NCBI GenBank assembly: GCA_965229885.1
Contig: CBDDJX010000003.1
Location: forward strand, 310,001-374,000
Source of the DNA: DATLLJ01 sp965229885
GTDB lineage: Bacteria > Acidobacteriota > Vicinamibacteria > Vicinamibacterales > CAVVIG01
DNA: 64,000 nucleotides
Direction: 5' to 3'
Part shown: one piece after another, positions 53,744 to 62,605 of the stretch
Layout: each line of letters starts with the position of its first letter
Numbering within the stretch: the stretch's first letter is position 1
Made by a program: the position numbers and the translations under genes
The notes under the pieces: generated by a model
The model's input: the letters and a program-made list of their open reading frames with translations, nothing else
What the model was told of the DNA's origin: nothing
The model's database searches: none

Positions 53744-55486
53744 TTAGTCCTGCCTGACTTTCGGTCGGAGGATTACGTAGGCTGGAAGACCTACGGCGCC
53801 GAAGCGCTGCATGACTGCTCGCGCCGGCTCGCGATCGGGATCTTCGGCTTGAAACTTGATCTTCACGTACCCGTTGAGCGCCGCCACGACCTCGGGCGCC
53901 TTCATCGTCGTGACGTCCATGGTGAGACAGTTCTTGCACCAGGTGGCCCACAAGTCGACGAGGACCGGCTTACGCTCCCGCGTCGCCACGTCGAGCCCCG
54001 CGTCCAGCGATGCATACCACCCTTCCTTGAGTTTTTCCTGAACGCTTGATGTGACGGCCGCCCGGTCCACCCACCGATTCGCGAACAGCGTGTAAGTTGC
54101 GTACCCGTAGTAAGCGGCCGTCGCCAGAATCAACACGCCAAGGACCTGCTTGACGCGGACCATCCACGCGCCCGGTTTCGGCATGGCGGTGAGACCTGCG
54201 CCGGCGATGGGCCAGGGAATCGCCATGCCGATACCAAGACAAAACGGGAGCGCCAGTGCGATCGTCGTTCCTCTGGCATAGAGATCGCTTGAAAACAGCA
54301 CGACCTGGATCACAACGGGCGCGACGCAGGCGCCGGCCAGCAGTGCCGCGATCGCGCCCATGCCAAAAGCGAGCGGAAAGGAGCCGCGGCCGGATGGCCC
54401 GATGTTCATCCGCCTGGAAAAGCGCGAGAAGTCGATGGTGACCAGATCGAACATCGCGAGGCCGAGCGCCACAAAGAGCAGGGTGATCGTGAGATTGAAC
54501 CAGGGCGATGAATTAATCGTGCCGAAGGTGCCCGTCGTCAGAATGACCACGACGCCGAGCACGCCGTAGACCAGCGCCATGGCGGCTCCGTACGCGCCGC
54601 CGATCAGGAACCCGCGGCCGCGCGAGCGGGCCGTCGAGCCGGCGCCGATGATGGCCAGGTTGATCGGGATCATCGGCAGGACGCACGGCGTCAGGTTCAG
54701 CGCCAACCCGCCAAGGAACACGATCAGCAGGATCGCCAGCGGCCCGCGTCCCTCGAAGAGCCCGGGCTCCTTCACGCCGTCTTCGGCGTTGCGGATGAAT
54801 TTCAGAAAGTCCCGCGTTCCCAAATATCCGCCGGTCGCCGCCAGGATGGTGAAGTCGTCGAGGGACACAACCCGGGCCGCGGCGTCGACAGCGTTCCCGG
54901 GATTGATGAAGTCCGTCGCGTTCACGGGGGCGGCCCTGGGGGTCCTGACGGTGATGTCCGGTGGCCTGCCCTGCCCGAAGGCGATCCGGTCGAAGACATC
55001 GGTATGCTGCCGCGCCCCCGCGGCGTTCGCCGGAACGATGCGGATCCTCCATTCGGCGTCGGCCGTTTTTGGGGCGAAGCAGGTCGTGTCGTTGCACGCC
55101 TGATAGCGCAGACGCGCCGGTACGACGAGCTCGCCTTGCGCGACAGTACGCGCCACGGTGAACTGCACACCGATCGGGAAGACACGTTCGAAGACCGCGA
55201 GCGGCTGATCGATGCCGGGCTGCCTGAGATCGACTGGAGCGGGGAACACAATCTCGGTGACCGTCACGTCTTCAGGCGGATTGATCGTCAGTACTGTCGG
55301 GATGAGCGTGGGGTCGCGTGGCTTGTCTGACTGGATGTGGAAGCCTTCGGGCAGAGCGACCTGGAGGGCCGCGCGAATCGTCTGGCCGCCGGCCACGCCG
55401 TCGCGCTCGACAAGCGGCGTGAGGGTGGCGGTCACGCCGCGAGTTTGGGCATGTCCGAGGGCGAACGTGAACAAAACAAACGCCAC
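53744..55486 (-). CDS. dsbD: thiol:disulfide interchange protein DsbD
   Basis: DsbD carries electrons from cytoplasmic thioredoxin to the periplasm. I start at GTG 55486 (AFVLFTFALGHAQ, a signal peptide); upstream codons in the same frame belong to a repeat. The N-terminal alpha domain has YQACNDTTCFAPKT, the membrane domain LNLTPCVLPMIPI and LAGACVAPVVIQ with its two redox cysteines, and the C-terminal thioredoxin-like domain ATWCKNCLTMD. About 580 residues, complete. The start codon is one base from the inverted repeat. Confidence 0.92.
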   Translation of the reverse strand: MAFVLFTFALGHAQTRGVTATLTPLVERDGVAGGQTIRAALQVALPEGFHIQSDKPRDPTLIPTVLTINPPEDVTVTEIVFPAPVDLRQPGIDQPLAVFERVFPIGVQFTVARTVAQGELVVPARLRYQACNDTTCFAPKTADAEWRIRIVPANAAGARQHTDVFDRIAFGQGRPPDITVRTPRAAPVNATDFINPGNAVDAAARVVSLDDFTILAATGGYLGTRDFLKFIRNAEDGVKEPGLFEGRGPLAILLIVFLGGLALNLTPCVLPMIPINLAIIGAGSTARSRGRGFLIGGAYGAAMALVYGVLGVVVILTTGTFGTINSSPWFNLTITLLFVALGLAMFDLVTIDFSRFSRRMNIGPSGRGSFPLAFGMGAIAALLAGACVAPVVIQVVLFSSDLYARGTTIALALPFCLGIGMAIPWPIAGAGLTAMPKPGAWMVRVKQVLGVLILATAAYYGYATYTLFANRWVDRAAVTSSVQEKLKEGWYASLDAGLDVATRERKPVLVDLWATWCKNCLTMDVTTMKAPEVVAALNGYVKIKFQAEDPDREPARAVMQRFGAVGLPAYVILRPKVRQD

Positions 55487-55580
55487 ACCACAGAGGACAC
55501 GGAGAAGAACGGAGGTCAGGAGTCTTCTCGTACGCCCCTGTTTCCGTGTCCTCCGCTTGCCTCCGCGTTCTCCGTGGTAG
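55487..55580. repeat. inverted CACGGAGAA word repeat
   Basis: ACCACAGAGGACACGGAGAA (55487-55506) with its continuation GAACGGAGG faces TTCCGTGTCCTCCGC (55541-55555) and CCTCCGCGTTCTCCGTGGT (55560-55578). Arms are degenerate tandems of a CACGGAGGA-like word and are near reverse complements around a 25-base loop. It separates dsbD from the 2Fe-2S fragment. Confidence 0.7.
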
Positions 55581-55590
55581 TGCTTCTGCC

Positions 55591-55863
55591 TCACTTCACT
55601 TCCTTGAGTTGAATCGCACCGGGGTCGGGCGTCCGCGTGCTGACGACCATGCCCTCTGTGCAGACGGTCGAACACGACGTCTACAGCTCCGGTATTTTTT
55701 CGATCTTGACCACACAGCCGCGGCACGACCCGTCGATGCCGATGCCCGGGTGGTAACAGTAATAGGGGACGGAAATCCCGAGCTCGATCGCGGCCTGGAG
55801 GACCGTCTTGCCCTTCGCGACCGTGAGGTGCTGCCCGTCGATCGTGAGCGTCACAGAGTCCAT
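55591..55863 (-). pseudogene. NuoG-like [2Fe-2S] N-terminal fragment with in-frame TAG
   Basis: ATG 55863 opens MDSVTLTIDGQHLTVAKG, then GISVPYYCYHPGIGIDGSC, RGC and VVKIEKIPEL, followed by TAG (55683-55681). The same frame continues TSCSTVCTEGMVVSTRT to a TGA at 55591. Ligand spacing C-x10-C-x2-C-x13-C matches the plant-type ferredoxin domain of NADH dehydrogenase subunit G, and the fourth Cys lies after the TAG, which stands for Gln. The rest of NuoG is absent: the gene ends at the inverted repeat. Most likely a truncated remnant. Confidence 0.8.
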
Positions 55864-55883
55864 GGCACATCGATCATATCAGC

Positions 55884-58526
55884 TCAAGGTTTATGCAGAG
55901 TTGCGAGGGAAAAGTCATCCTTACTGATCTCGGCGGTTCGAAGCGTGCCTGTCAGCGCGACGCGCAGATCGACGCTGCGGTCGGTGACCGGGATGAGGAC
56001 ATCAGTCGATGTCCTGTCCGCGTACTGCAACGTCACCGTGACCGGCAGATCGAAAACATCGCCGACCTGCTCGATGTGAAGCACGACGTCTCCGCCTTCG
56101 ACGCGATAGTCGAAAGTCAACTTCGGGAGCGTCGAGCCGTAGATCCAGCGGTCAAAAAACCTGTCGAGCGAACGGCCGGTTTCCGCCTCCATGGCCACCT
56201 TGAAATCCACAGTGCCGACGCTGCGAAAGCGGGACGCGCGATAGAAACGTCGCAGTCCACGGAAGAATGCCTCGTCGCCAACGAGGTTCCGCAGCATGTG
56301 CAACACGAGCGCCCCCTTGTCGTAGACGAGCGCCCGCATGATCCGGCTGTCTCCCTGGAGGTGACCCAGTCGAGATCCGAGAGAGATGGGTCCCTGATCG
56401 GTCTCGTCGATCGCCCACTGGCGCATCCGCCGCATCATGTGGCGGAACACATCGTCGCCCCCTGGCCCGCGCTGTTTGGCGTACATCGCCGCGAAGTACT
56501 GCGCGAACGCTTCGCTCAGCCACTGTTCGTGGTACGAACGCCAGCCGACCGCCTGTCCCCACCACTGGTGAGCCAATTCGTGAGCGAGGAAGAAGTCAGG
56601 ATAGTTCTCGAACGACGCCGGGTCGCGTCGCCGGGCGAAGGCAGACAGCCAAGGCGGCGGGTCGCTGAGCACCGCGAAGTATCCGGGACTATGGCCGCCG
56701 GGCCGATCGCCTTCGACGAGCGCCACCGTGAAGCTTGGGTAGGGAAAGTCGTCGAGAAGCGACTGGTAGAACTGCGCGATCTCAACCGCGCGATCGGCCA
56801 CGACGCGACCGCGTCTCGCGTGCCCGGGATTGGCTTCGACCGACACCTTCAACCGGCCGGTCGTGATGGTCTTGGCCGTCTCCAGGCGGCTGACGACGAA
56901 CGCCAGATACCGAAGCGGCTGCGCGGCGTTGAACACGTACGCCTTCCGCCGGGATGAGTCTTTCCCGGTCACGAGCGTGGGCGACTCCGGGTCCCGCTCG
57001 CCGCTCGCCACGCACGCAAGATTGGCGGGAACCGTGATGCGCAGCCTGGCCGTCGCGTAGTGGCTCCCGGCGCGTCGCGGATACCAGTTACTCTGGCTGC
57101 TGTACACAAAGCTCGGTTCCAGCCTGTCGAACCTGTCTCCCGTGAATCGTGGCAGCGGCCGCAGCTCGGCGTCGAAGCTTTGCGGCTCGAGCCGGCCGGC
57201 GTACGTCACATCGAGCGTCAGTTCGGCGCCGCGAGACAGCGTGGTCGGAAGACTCACCACCACGCTGTCCTGATCCTTCAATCGCATACTGAAGAGCTGG
57301 CCGTATTCGTCGCTGACGACCGATTGCACGACGAGCGGGTCGGCCAGCCGCAGGGTGAGGCTGCTGATCGTATTCGCTCCCACGCGAATCGACAGTCGAG
57401 CACGGCCTTCGATCCAGCGTTTGTCCGGCGTGGCAGACACATCGATGTCGTAGTGCCACACCTCGAAATCCCAGGCGTCGTCGTCGGGACCGAGCGGCAC
57501 GTCCCGCCGCTCGTTCAGCGGCGATGAGTACTGCGAGATCGTCTTCTGACGGTCTCGATCGCGCAGGCTGATATCCTCCCGTGCGGAAGAAGAGCGCGAG
57601 TACGTCAAGGTGCCGAATCGCCGCGTATGGATTTCTGCGACGAGATCACGCGGCCGCGGCGCAAAGGACCAGGTATCGCGTGTCAGGTCGCCAAGCTCCA
57701 GGCTGTACGATTTCCGGAAGTCCTCGCGAAAGATCCGGTCCGCGGCTCGGAAGTCCTTCTGATTGACCGGCCTGCTGACCAGTTGCGCGCTTGAAATCAG
57801 CCGATCGAAGTCGCCGGGATTGACCCGAAGGTACACGGCGTCGAAGCGAGTGTCGATCCCGTCCGCGCCGCTGAAGATCCTGACCTGGCTCTTCTCCGTC
57901 TCAGGCGCTGGATGAAAGCTCATGTCGCCGCGCCCGATGAGCACGAGCGCCGTCGTGCCCTGATCGGTGTTGGCCACGAAGACGGAACCGACCGGCAAGG
58001 TGAGCGTCAGGTCCTCATTGCGGAATTCCAGATTGCGCGCCGTAAATTGCGTCGCAGGATCGAGTGACAGCCTGTACAGCTCCTCCACTGAGCTGATGCG
58101 TCCCTGATCGGCAATCAGCCACGCTGCGCCGGCCGGCGTGCTGCGATCGCGCGTCAGATCAAGCCACCACGTGGAGACGCGTGCGCGATCGCCGTACTCC
58201 TGGAACACGTCCACGACAAGGCTGTATCCGTCCCCGGCCGACGTCCCCGCCAGTGGGCTGCGGGCGCGTTCCCGGATGACCGCGCGTGTCATGCCGCGTA
58301 TCAGCTCGGCATCGATAAATCGAGCCCCGCGGAGGCGGTCCGCCGATTCGATGAGCAGGGCGTTGTAGGCCGCCGGATCGGCCTGCTGCACGACCCGCTC
58401 GAGGCGGACGAGAAACAGCGGGATGCCGTCGCCCGAGGCGTCCTGCGCCGAGACGCTGAACCGGGGTCCGCTTCCGCCGGCGATGACCGCCAACGACGCC
58501 GCGAGGGCCGCTACCTGGAGGCGCAT
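55884..58526 (-). CDS. M1 family zinc metallopeptidase
   Basis: A secreted aminopeptidase-like protein of 880 residues from ATG 58526 (LQVAALAASLAVIAGGSG signal peptide); the open frame upstream is not coding-like. The zinc site HELAHQWWG with a second Glu 19 residues later (LSEAFAQY) is the HExxH-x18-E gluzincin pattern of M1. The long N-terminal half has beta-sandwich character (EVWHYDIDVSATPDKR; GRARLSIRVG) as in M1 domain I. It follows a KBL-like gene on the same strand with 11 bases between. Confidence 0.9.
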   Translation of the reverse strand: MRLQVAALAASLAVIAGGSGPRFSVSAQDASGDGIPLFLVRLERVVQQADPAAYNALLIESADRLRGARFIDAELIRGMTRAVIRERARSPLAGTSAGDGYSLVVDVFQEYGDRARVSTWWLDLTRDRSTPAGAAWLIADQGRISSVEELYRLSLDPATQFTARNLEFRNEDLTLTLPVGSVFVANTDQGTTALVLIGRGDMSFHPAPETEKSQVRIFSGADGIDTRFDAVYLRVNPGDFDRLISSAQLVSRPVNQKDFRAADRIFREDFRKSYSLELGDLTRDTWSFAPRPRDLVAEIHTRRFGTLTYSRSSSAREDISLRDRDRQKTISQYSSPLNERRDVPLGPDDDAWDFEVWHYDIDVSATPDKRWIEGRARLSIRVGANTISSLTLRLADPLVVQSVVSDEYGQLFSMRLKDQDSVVVSLPTTLSRGAELTLDVTYAGRLEPQSFDAELRPLPRFTGDRFDRLEPSFVYSSQSNWYPRRAGSHYATARLRITVPANLACVASGERDPESPTLVTGKDSSRRKAYVFNAAQPLRYLAFVVSRLETAKTITTGRLKVSVEANPGHARRGRVVADRAVEIAQFYQSLLDDFPYPSFTVALVEGDRPGGHSPGYFAVLSDPPPWLSAFARRRDPASFENYPDFFLAHELAHQWWGQAVGWRSYHEQWLSEAFAQYFAAMYAKQRGPGGDDVFRHMMRRMRQWAIDETDQGPISLGSRLGHLQGDSRIMRALVYDKGALVLHMLRNLVGDEAFFRGLRRFYRASRFRSVGTVDFKVAMEAETGRSLDRFFDRWIYGSTLPKLTFDYRVEGGDVVLHIEQVGDVFDLPVTVTLQYADRTSTDVLIPVTDRSVDLRVALTGTLRTAEISKDDFSLATLHKP

Positions 58527-58537
58527 GTCCTTGGGAT

Positions 58538-59719
58538 CTAGATTATGCCGAGATCCCGGCCAACGGTGGCAAAGACGTCGAGGGCAAACTGCAGCTCGTC
58601 CCTCGTATGTGTGGCGGTGACGATGGTCCGTACGCGCGCCCTGTCGCGCGCGACGGTCGGAAACGCGATTCCCTGGGCGAACACCCCCTTCGCGAACAAC
58701 GAATCGGACAGCTTCATTGCGAGCGCCCCCGCGCCGACGATGACGGGCGTGATCGGGCTCTCGCTCACACCGGTGTTGAGCCCCAGTCCCGCGAGCCCGG
58801 CCTTGAAGAATCGGGTGTTTTCCCACAGGCGTTCGATGATTTCCGGCTCTTGCTCGAGGACATCAATTGCGGCGATGCAGGCCGCGGCAACGGCTGGCGG
58901 GTGGGAGGTCGAGAACAGAAACGGCCGCGCCCGGTGGTGCAGAAAGTCGATGAGCGCGCGGCTACCGGCCACGTAGCCGCCGAGCACGCCGATCGCCTTG
59001 GACAAAGTACCAACCTGAATATTGACGCGGCCGTGAAGCCCGAAATGATCGATGGTGCCCCGCCCGTTCCGTCCGAACACTCCACTCGCGTGCGCGTCGT
59101 CGACCATCATGATGCAGCCGAACTCTTCGGCCAGCGCAGAGAGAGCCGGCAGCGCGCCAAGGTCTCCGTCCATGCTGAACACGCCGTCCGTGATGAGCAG
59201 CGTGCACTGGCCGGCCGGCAGCGTGGCGAGCACCTTCCGCGCAGCATCGACATCTCTATGGGGAAAAATCTTGATCGTGGCCCGGCTCAATCGGCAGCCA
59301 TCGACGATGCTCGCGTGATTCAACTCGTCGGACACGACGACGTCGTCCTTCGTCAGGATCGCTGCGACAGTGCCCGCGTTGGCGGCGAAGCCGCTCTGGA
59401 AAACGACAGCCGCTTCAGTGTTCTTGAATGCGGCGAGGCGCTGTTCGAGCTCCACGTGGATGGCCATCGTGCCGGCAATCGTCCGGACCGAGCCTGAACC
59501 GACCCCGAGCGTGCGCGTCGCGTCCAGCGCGCGCTCGCGCAGGCGGGGGTGCGTGGTGAGACCAAGATAATTATTCGAGGAGAGGTTCACGACCTGACGA
59601 TGGTCAAATGTGGTCGTCGGCTTCTGCTCCCCCTCGAGAACCCTCAACTGCCGATACAGCCCCTGCTGCTTGAGCGCGTCGAGTTCGGCCGTGAGGTAGG
59701 CGAGCGGGTCGGGACGCAT
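58538..59719 (-). CDS. kbl: glycine C-acetyltransferase / 8-amino-7-oxononanoate synthase family
   Basis: A PLP-dependent alpha-oxoamine synthase of 393 residues. NLSSNNYLGLTTHPRL, VVSDELNHASIVDG, MVDDAHASGVFGRNGRG and the lysine motif TLSKAIGVLGGYVAG are all present. KBL condenses glycine with acetyl-CoA, BioF pimeloyl-ACP with alanine; sequence reading alone favours KBL (FSMDGDLGALPAL), but no tdh or bio gene is adjacent, so the substrate is not certain. Confidence 0.85.
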   Translation of the reverse strand: MRPDPLAYLTAELDALKQQGLYRQLRVLEGEQKPTTTFDHRQVVNLSSNNYLGLTTHPRLRERALDATRTLGVGSGSVRTIAGTMAIHVELEQRLAAFKNTEAAVVFQSGFAANAGTVAAILTKDDVVVSDELNHASIVDGCRLSRATIKIFPHRDVDAARKVLATLPAGQCTLLITDGVFSMDGDLGALPALSALAEEFGCIMMVDDAHASGVFGRNGRGTIDHFGLHGRVNIQVGTLSKAIGVLGGYVAGSRALIDFLHHRARPFLFSTSHPPAVAAACIAAIDVLEQEPEIIERLWENTRFFKAGLAGLGLNTGVSESPITPVIVGAGALAMKLSDSLFAKGVFAQGIAFPTVARDRARVRTIVTATHTRDELQFALDVFATVGRDLGII

Positions 59720-59750
59720 ATGGCGTTAGCCGCTAAGTCTACCCGCGACG

Positions 59751-59785
59751 AATGACCAACGGACCAATGACCAGCGATTAATGAG
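59751..59785. repeat. AATGACCA word repeat
   Basis: AATGACCAACGGACCAATGA followed by CCAGCGATTAATGAG: two to three degenerate copies of a (CCA)ATGACCA word between kbl and a broken membrane gene. Same architecture as the other intergenic word repeats, different word. Confidence 0.5.
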
Positions 59786-60108
59786 ACAGGAACATCGCCG
59801 TCCAGGGAACAATGGCGCCGACGACATAGATGCCGGTGAGCAGGGCGAGCACGTTGTGGACGCGGTTAAAGGTGCAGCGCGATGCCGAGACCGACCGCGA
59901 AGAGCTTCACGCCGGCCAGCCCCGGTCCGAGACCGGCCACGAGCACGGCTGAGCTGACCAGAGGATTCCCTTCCGCTCCGAGCCCCCAGAAACTGACACC
60001 CAGATACGTGAAGACGCCGGCCAGGCCTTGTGCGAGGACGAAGGCCAGAACAACGACGTCGCCGAAAACGCATCGCGGTGTGTCCCAACGCCGGTTCAAA
60101 CGTGACAT
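59778..60108 (-). pseudogene. DUF5658-like small membrane protein, frameshifted
   Basis: From ATG 60108 (MSRLNRRWDTPRCVFGDVVV) three hydrophobic helices follow (LAFVLAQGLAGVFTYLG; ANP-like EGNPLVSSAVLVAGLG). At about 59867 the frame hits TAA after GIALHL; a frame shifted by one base continues RVHNVLALLTGIYVVGAIVP to a stop at 59778. CACCTTTAACCGC for an expected CACCTTTACCGC suggests one inserted A. The restored product of about 110 residues would be a four-helix DUF5658-type protein of unknown function. Confidence 0.65.
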
Positions 60109-60244
60109 CCGAATGCCCCTGAGGAGAAAATGTTTGGCGCCTGCGCGGTGAACTCTACACCTAATTTTGCGCATCAAACCCAGGTTCTCAGAAGGCCTTC
60201 ATCAAGATTGATGCCCAGGCGGGCAGACAGACAGATTGAAGATT

Positions 60245-61492
60245 TCAGGTCGCAGATTGAAGGTAGTGCTTCGTGAAGTCGGCCATCAGGCCGTAGGTCG
60301 TTCGAAGCTCCTCAGGCGAGGCAAGAAACACGACGCGCATGTAGCCGTCTTCCGGCGCCGTGCCGAAGCCCGATCCGTAGACGCACAGCACGCCGGTCTC
60401 GCGCAGGAGGGCCAGCACGTAATCCTCGTCGCTTCGTCCCTTCGGCAGCGCGATCCTCGGCATGGCATAGAAGCCCGCTGTTGGCGCGACGGACGTGACT
60501 CCGGGGATCGCGTTCAACAGGTAGGTCGTCAGCGCCGCGCGTTCCTTCAGCGCCGCGCGGAACGACACCTGATGCGATCGATCGCCGGTGAGCGCCGCAG
60601 TGATCGCGCACTGCATCGGCAACGTGCTGCACAACCGGCCGTCGGCCAGCTTCGCGACCGCCTTCACCACCATGTTCAATCGAGGCGATCGTCCGATGCC
60701 CATCCAGCCCGCGCGCCACCCCGGCGCGAGGTACGCCTTCGACAGGCTGGAGAACGTGATGACTGACGCATCCGGATCGAGGCTCCCGATCGGCGCCACG
60801 GGGCCGTCGTAACCAAGGTCTCCGTAGACCTCGTCGGCGACGATGGCGAGGCCGTGCCGGTCTGCCAGATCGAGGAGCGCGCGCCGCGTCGCGGCGGGGT
60901 ACGACGCTCCAGTCGGGTTATTGGGATCGATGATCACCAGCGCGCGCGTCGCCGGCGTGACGATGCTGCGGAGATGATCGAGATCCGGCATCCAGCCGCG
61001 GTCGGGATCGGTCCGATAGAAGAGTGCTCGCGCGCCGAGCTTGGCGATGACGGCAGTGTAGAGGGGATAGTTCGGCATCGGCACTAGCACATCGGTGCCT
61101 TCGTCGAGGAGCGCGCCGAGCACGAGTTCGATGCCTTCGGACGTCCCCGCCGTGAGGAATGTGCGATCCGGCGTGACGGGGAAACCTCGTGACGTGTACT
61201 CGGCGGCGACCGCTTCGCGTCCAGAAGCGATGCCCGCCGAGGGCCCATACCCGTTGTGCCCGTCGCGCATCGCCCGCTCCACCGTGGCAATCAGGTGGGG
61301 CGGCGTGGTGAACCCGAAGGCGACCGGGTCGCCGATGTTCAGGTAGCGCACGTGCCGGCCTGTGGCTTCGACCCGCTGCGCCTCGACGATGATGTTGCGA
61401 ATGGCGTAGGAGAAGCGACTCAGGCGGGCTGCGGTAGGAATCGGCGTGGAGATTTTCGCGGGGGGCACGTTCCATCTTACCGTGGAGTGCAT
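60245..61492 (-). CDS. class I/II aminotransferase (AlaT/AspC-like)
   Basis: A fold-type I PLP aminotransferase of 415 residues from ATG 61492 (MHSTVRWNVPPAKIS). NIGDPVAFGFTTPPHL, NGYGPSAGIASGREAV, IIDPNNPTGASYP and the Schiff-base lysine in FSSLSKAYLAPGWRAGW are present, plus a final GYMRVVFLASPEE. Subfamily is close to alanine aminotransferase AlaT by the YGPSAG and Y-GDLGYDG segments (inference). Divergent from the VWA gene. A short degenerate AGATTGAAG repeat (60232-60260) borders its 3' end. Confidence 0.88.
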   Translation of the reverse strand: MHSTVRWNVPPAKISTPIPTAARLSRFSYAIRNIIVEAQRVEATGRHVRYLNIGDPVAFGFTTPPHLIATVERAMRDGHNGYGPSAGIASGREAVAAEYTSRGFPVTPDRTFLTAGTSEGIELVLGALLDEGTDVLVPMPNYPLYTAVIAKLGARALFYRTDPDRGWMPDLDHLRSIVTPATRALVIIDPNNPTGASYPAATRRALLDLADRHGLAIVADEVYGDLGYDGPVAPIGSLDPDASVITFSSLSKAYLAPGWRAGWMGIGRSPRLNMVVKAVAKLADGRLCSTLPMQCAITAALTGDRSHQVSFRAALKERAALTTYLLNAIPGVTSVAPTAGFYAMPRIALPKGRSDEDYVLALLRETGVLCVYGSGFGTAPEDGYMRVVFLASPEELRTTYGLMADFTKHYLQSAT

Positions 61493-61658
61493 CGCGTAAC
61501 TCTTACACCGACCGGAACCTGTCGAAAGGATGAAAGCGTGTAATTCCTGCTCGACTGACCTCAAAATACGGCGGTATCAGCGCGCATATATGAGAAGTAA
61601 GTTCAACATTGTCAATAAGTTGCATATTTGGCAAGACCTTTGGTACACATCTCACCGA

Positions 61659-62594
61659 ATGGCGCTGCCAAACCTCATCAATGCAGGCGTGTGCATGGCA
61701 GTGGCCGTTGGCACTGGCTCGGCGGCGATGGGCGCGCAGGCCCCAGTCGCCACGTTCACCTCCGGGATCGACCTCGTCCGTATTGCCGCAATCGTCCGGG
61801 ATCACAAAGGCCGTTTTGTCCAGGACTTGTCGGCGGGTGACTTCGACGTCCTCGACGGAGGCCAGCTCCGGCCTATCGCCGATTTCCGACAAGATCTTGC
61901 CGAGGTGAGCGTGGGCCTGCTTTTCGATGTGAGCGGCAGCATGGAAAGCGCGCTGCCGGATGCGCGCGAAGCGGCTACGCACCTCTTGAGCTGGCTGGAA
62001 CCGAAGGACGAGGTGGCCGTTTTTACGTTCGACACCAGGCTCGACGAGATCGTGCCCTTTACCAGCGGTCTCAAGAAGCTGCCTGACTCGATGTCGACGA
62101 TGACGCCATTCGGCGCCACCTCGCTGCTCGATGCGATCGTCCGGATGGCTGAGCGTGTCGGCACCCGTGAAGGTCGCCGCCGCGCCGTCGTCGTCTTGAC
62201 GGACGGCCGCGATACGTCCAGCCGGCTCACGCCCAGCCAGGTGTCTGGGATCGCCAGCTCGATCGACGTGCCGGTCTACGTCTTTGCCACCGTTCCCTCG
62301 GTCGACAACCCGTCCACCGAGTATTCGACGAACGCGGACAGCTCCCTGGCGGGCCCCCTTGGCGATCTCACGGCCTGGACAGGCGGCCACGTCTTCGTAG
62401 CCAGTACGCCGGCCGCGCGCGGCGCGGCTGCGCGGCAAATCGTCGACGAGCTGCGGCATCAATATCTGATTGCCTTTGAATCGAGCGGCACATCGGGTTG
62501 GCATCCGCTCGTGGTCCGTGCGCGTAACAAGGACCTGACGGTACGAGCCCGAAGTGGATACATCACTGGGCAATCTCGCCCGAATTCGGATTAG
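61659..62594 (+). CDS. VWA-domain protein of acidobacterial type
   Basis: A 311-residue secreted protein from ATG 61659 (signal peptide ALPNLINAGVCMAVAVGTGS). VWA fold: VSVGLLFDVSGSMESAL carries the MIDAS DxSxS, with T and D in later segments (MSTMTPFGATSLLDAI; VVVLTDGRDTSSRL). A beta-strand lead-in (GIDLVRIAAIVRDHKGRFV; DLSAGDFDVLDGG) is the TIGR03436 'VWFA-related Acidobacterial' signature. It probably mediates protein contacts in the envelope. It precedes an OmpA-like gene by 11 bases. Confidence 0.88.
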   Translation: MALPNLINAGVCMAVAVGTGSAAMGAQAPVATFTSGIDLVRIAAIVRDHKGRFVQDLSAGDFDVLDGGQLRPIADFRQDLAEVSVGLLFDVSGSMESALPDAREAATHLLSWLEPKDEVAVFTFDTRLDEIVPFTSGLKKLPDSMSTMTPFGATSLLDAIVRMAERVGTREGRRRAVVVLTDGRDTSSRLTPSQVSGIASSIDVPVYVFATVPSVDNPSTEYSTNADSSLAGPLGDLTAWTGGHVFVASTPAARGAAARQIVDELRHQYLIAFESSGTSGWHPLVVRARNKDLTVRARSGYITGQSRPNSD

Positions 62595-62605
62595 GGGGCT
62601 CGATC

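Noticed and set aside
39593..55863. Alternative genetic code with TAG as glutamine
   Set aside because: Many intact housekeeping genes (glmS, rpmH, khpB, atpH, atpA, atpG) end in TAG at canonical lengths; pseudogenes or errors are simpler.
59448..59465. Second parS-like site (CTCCACGTGGAT)
   Set aside because: Only the CCACGTGG core matches and the flanks are asymmetric; it lies in ordinary kbl coding sequence.
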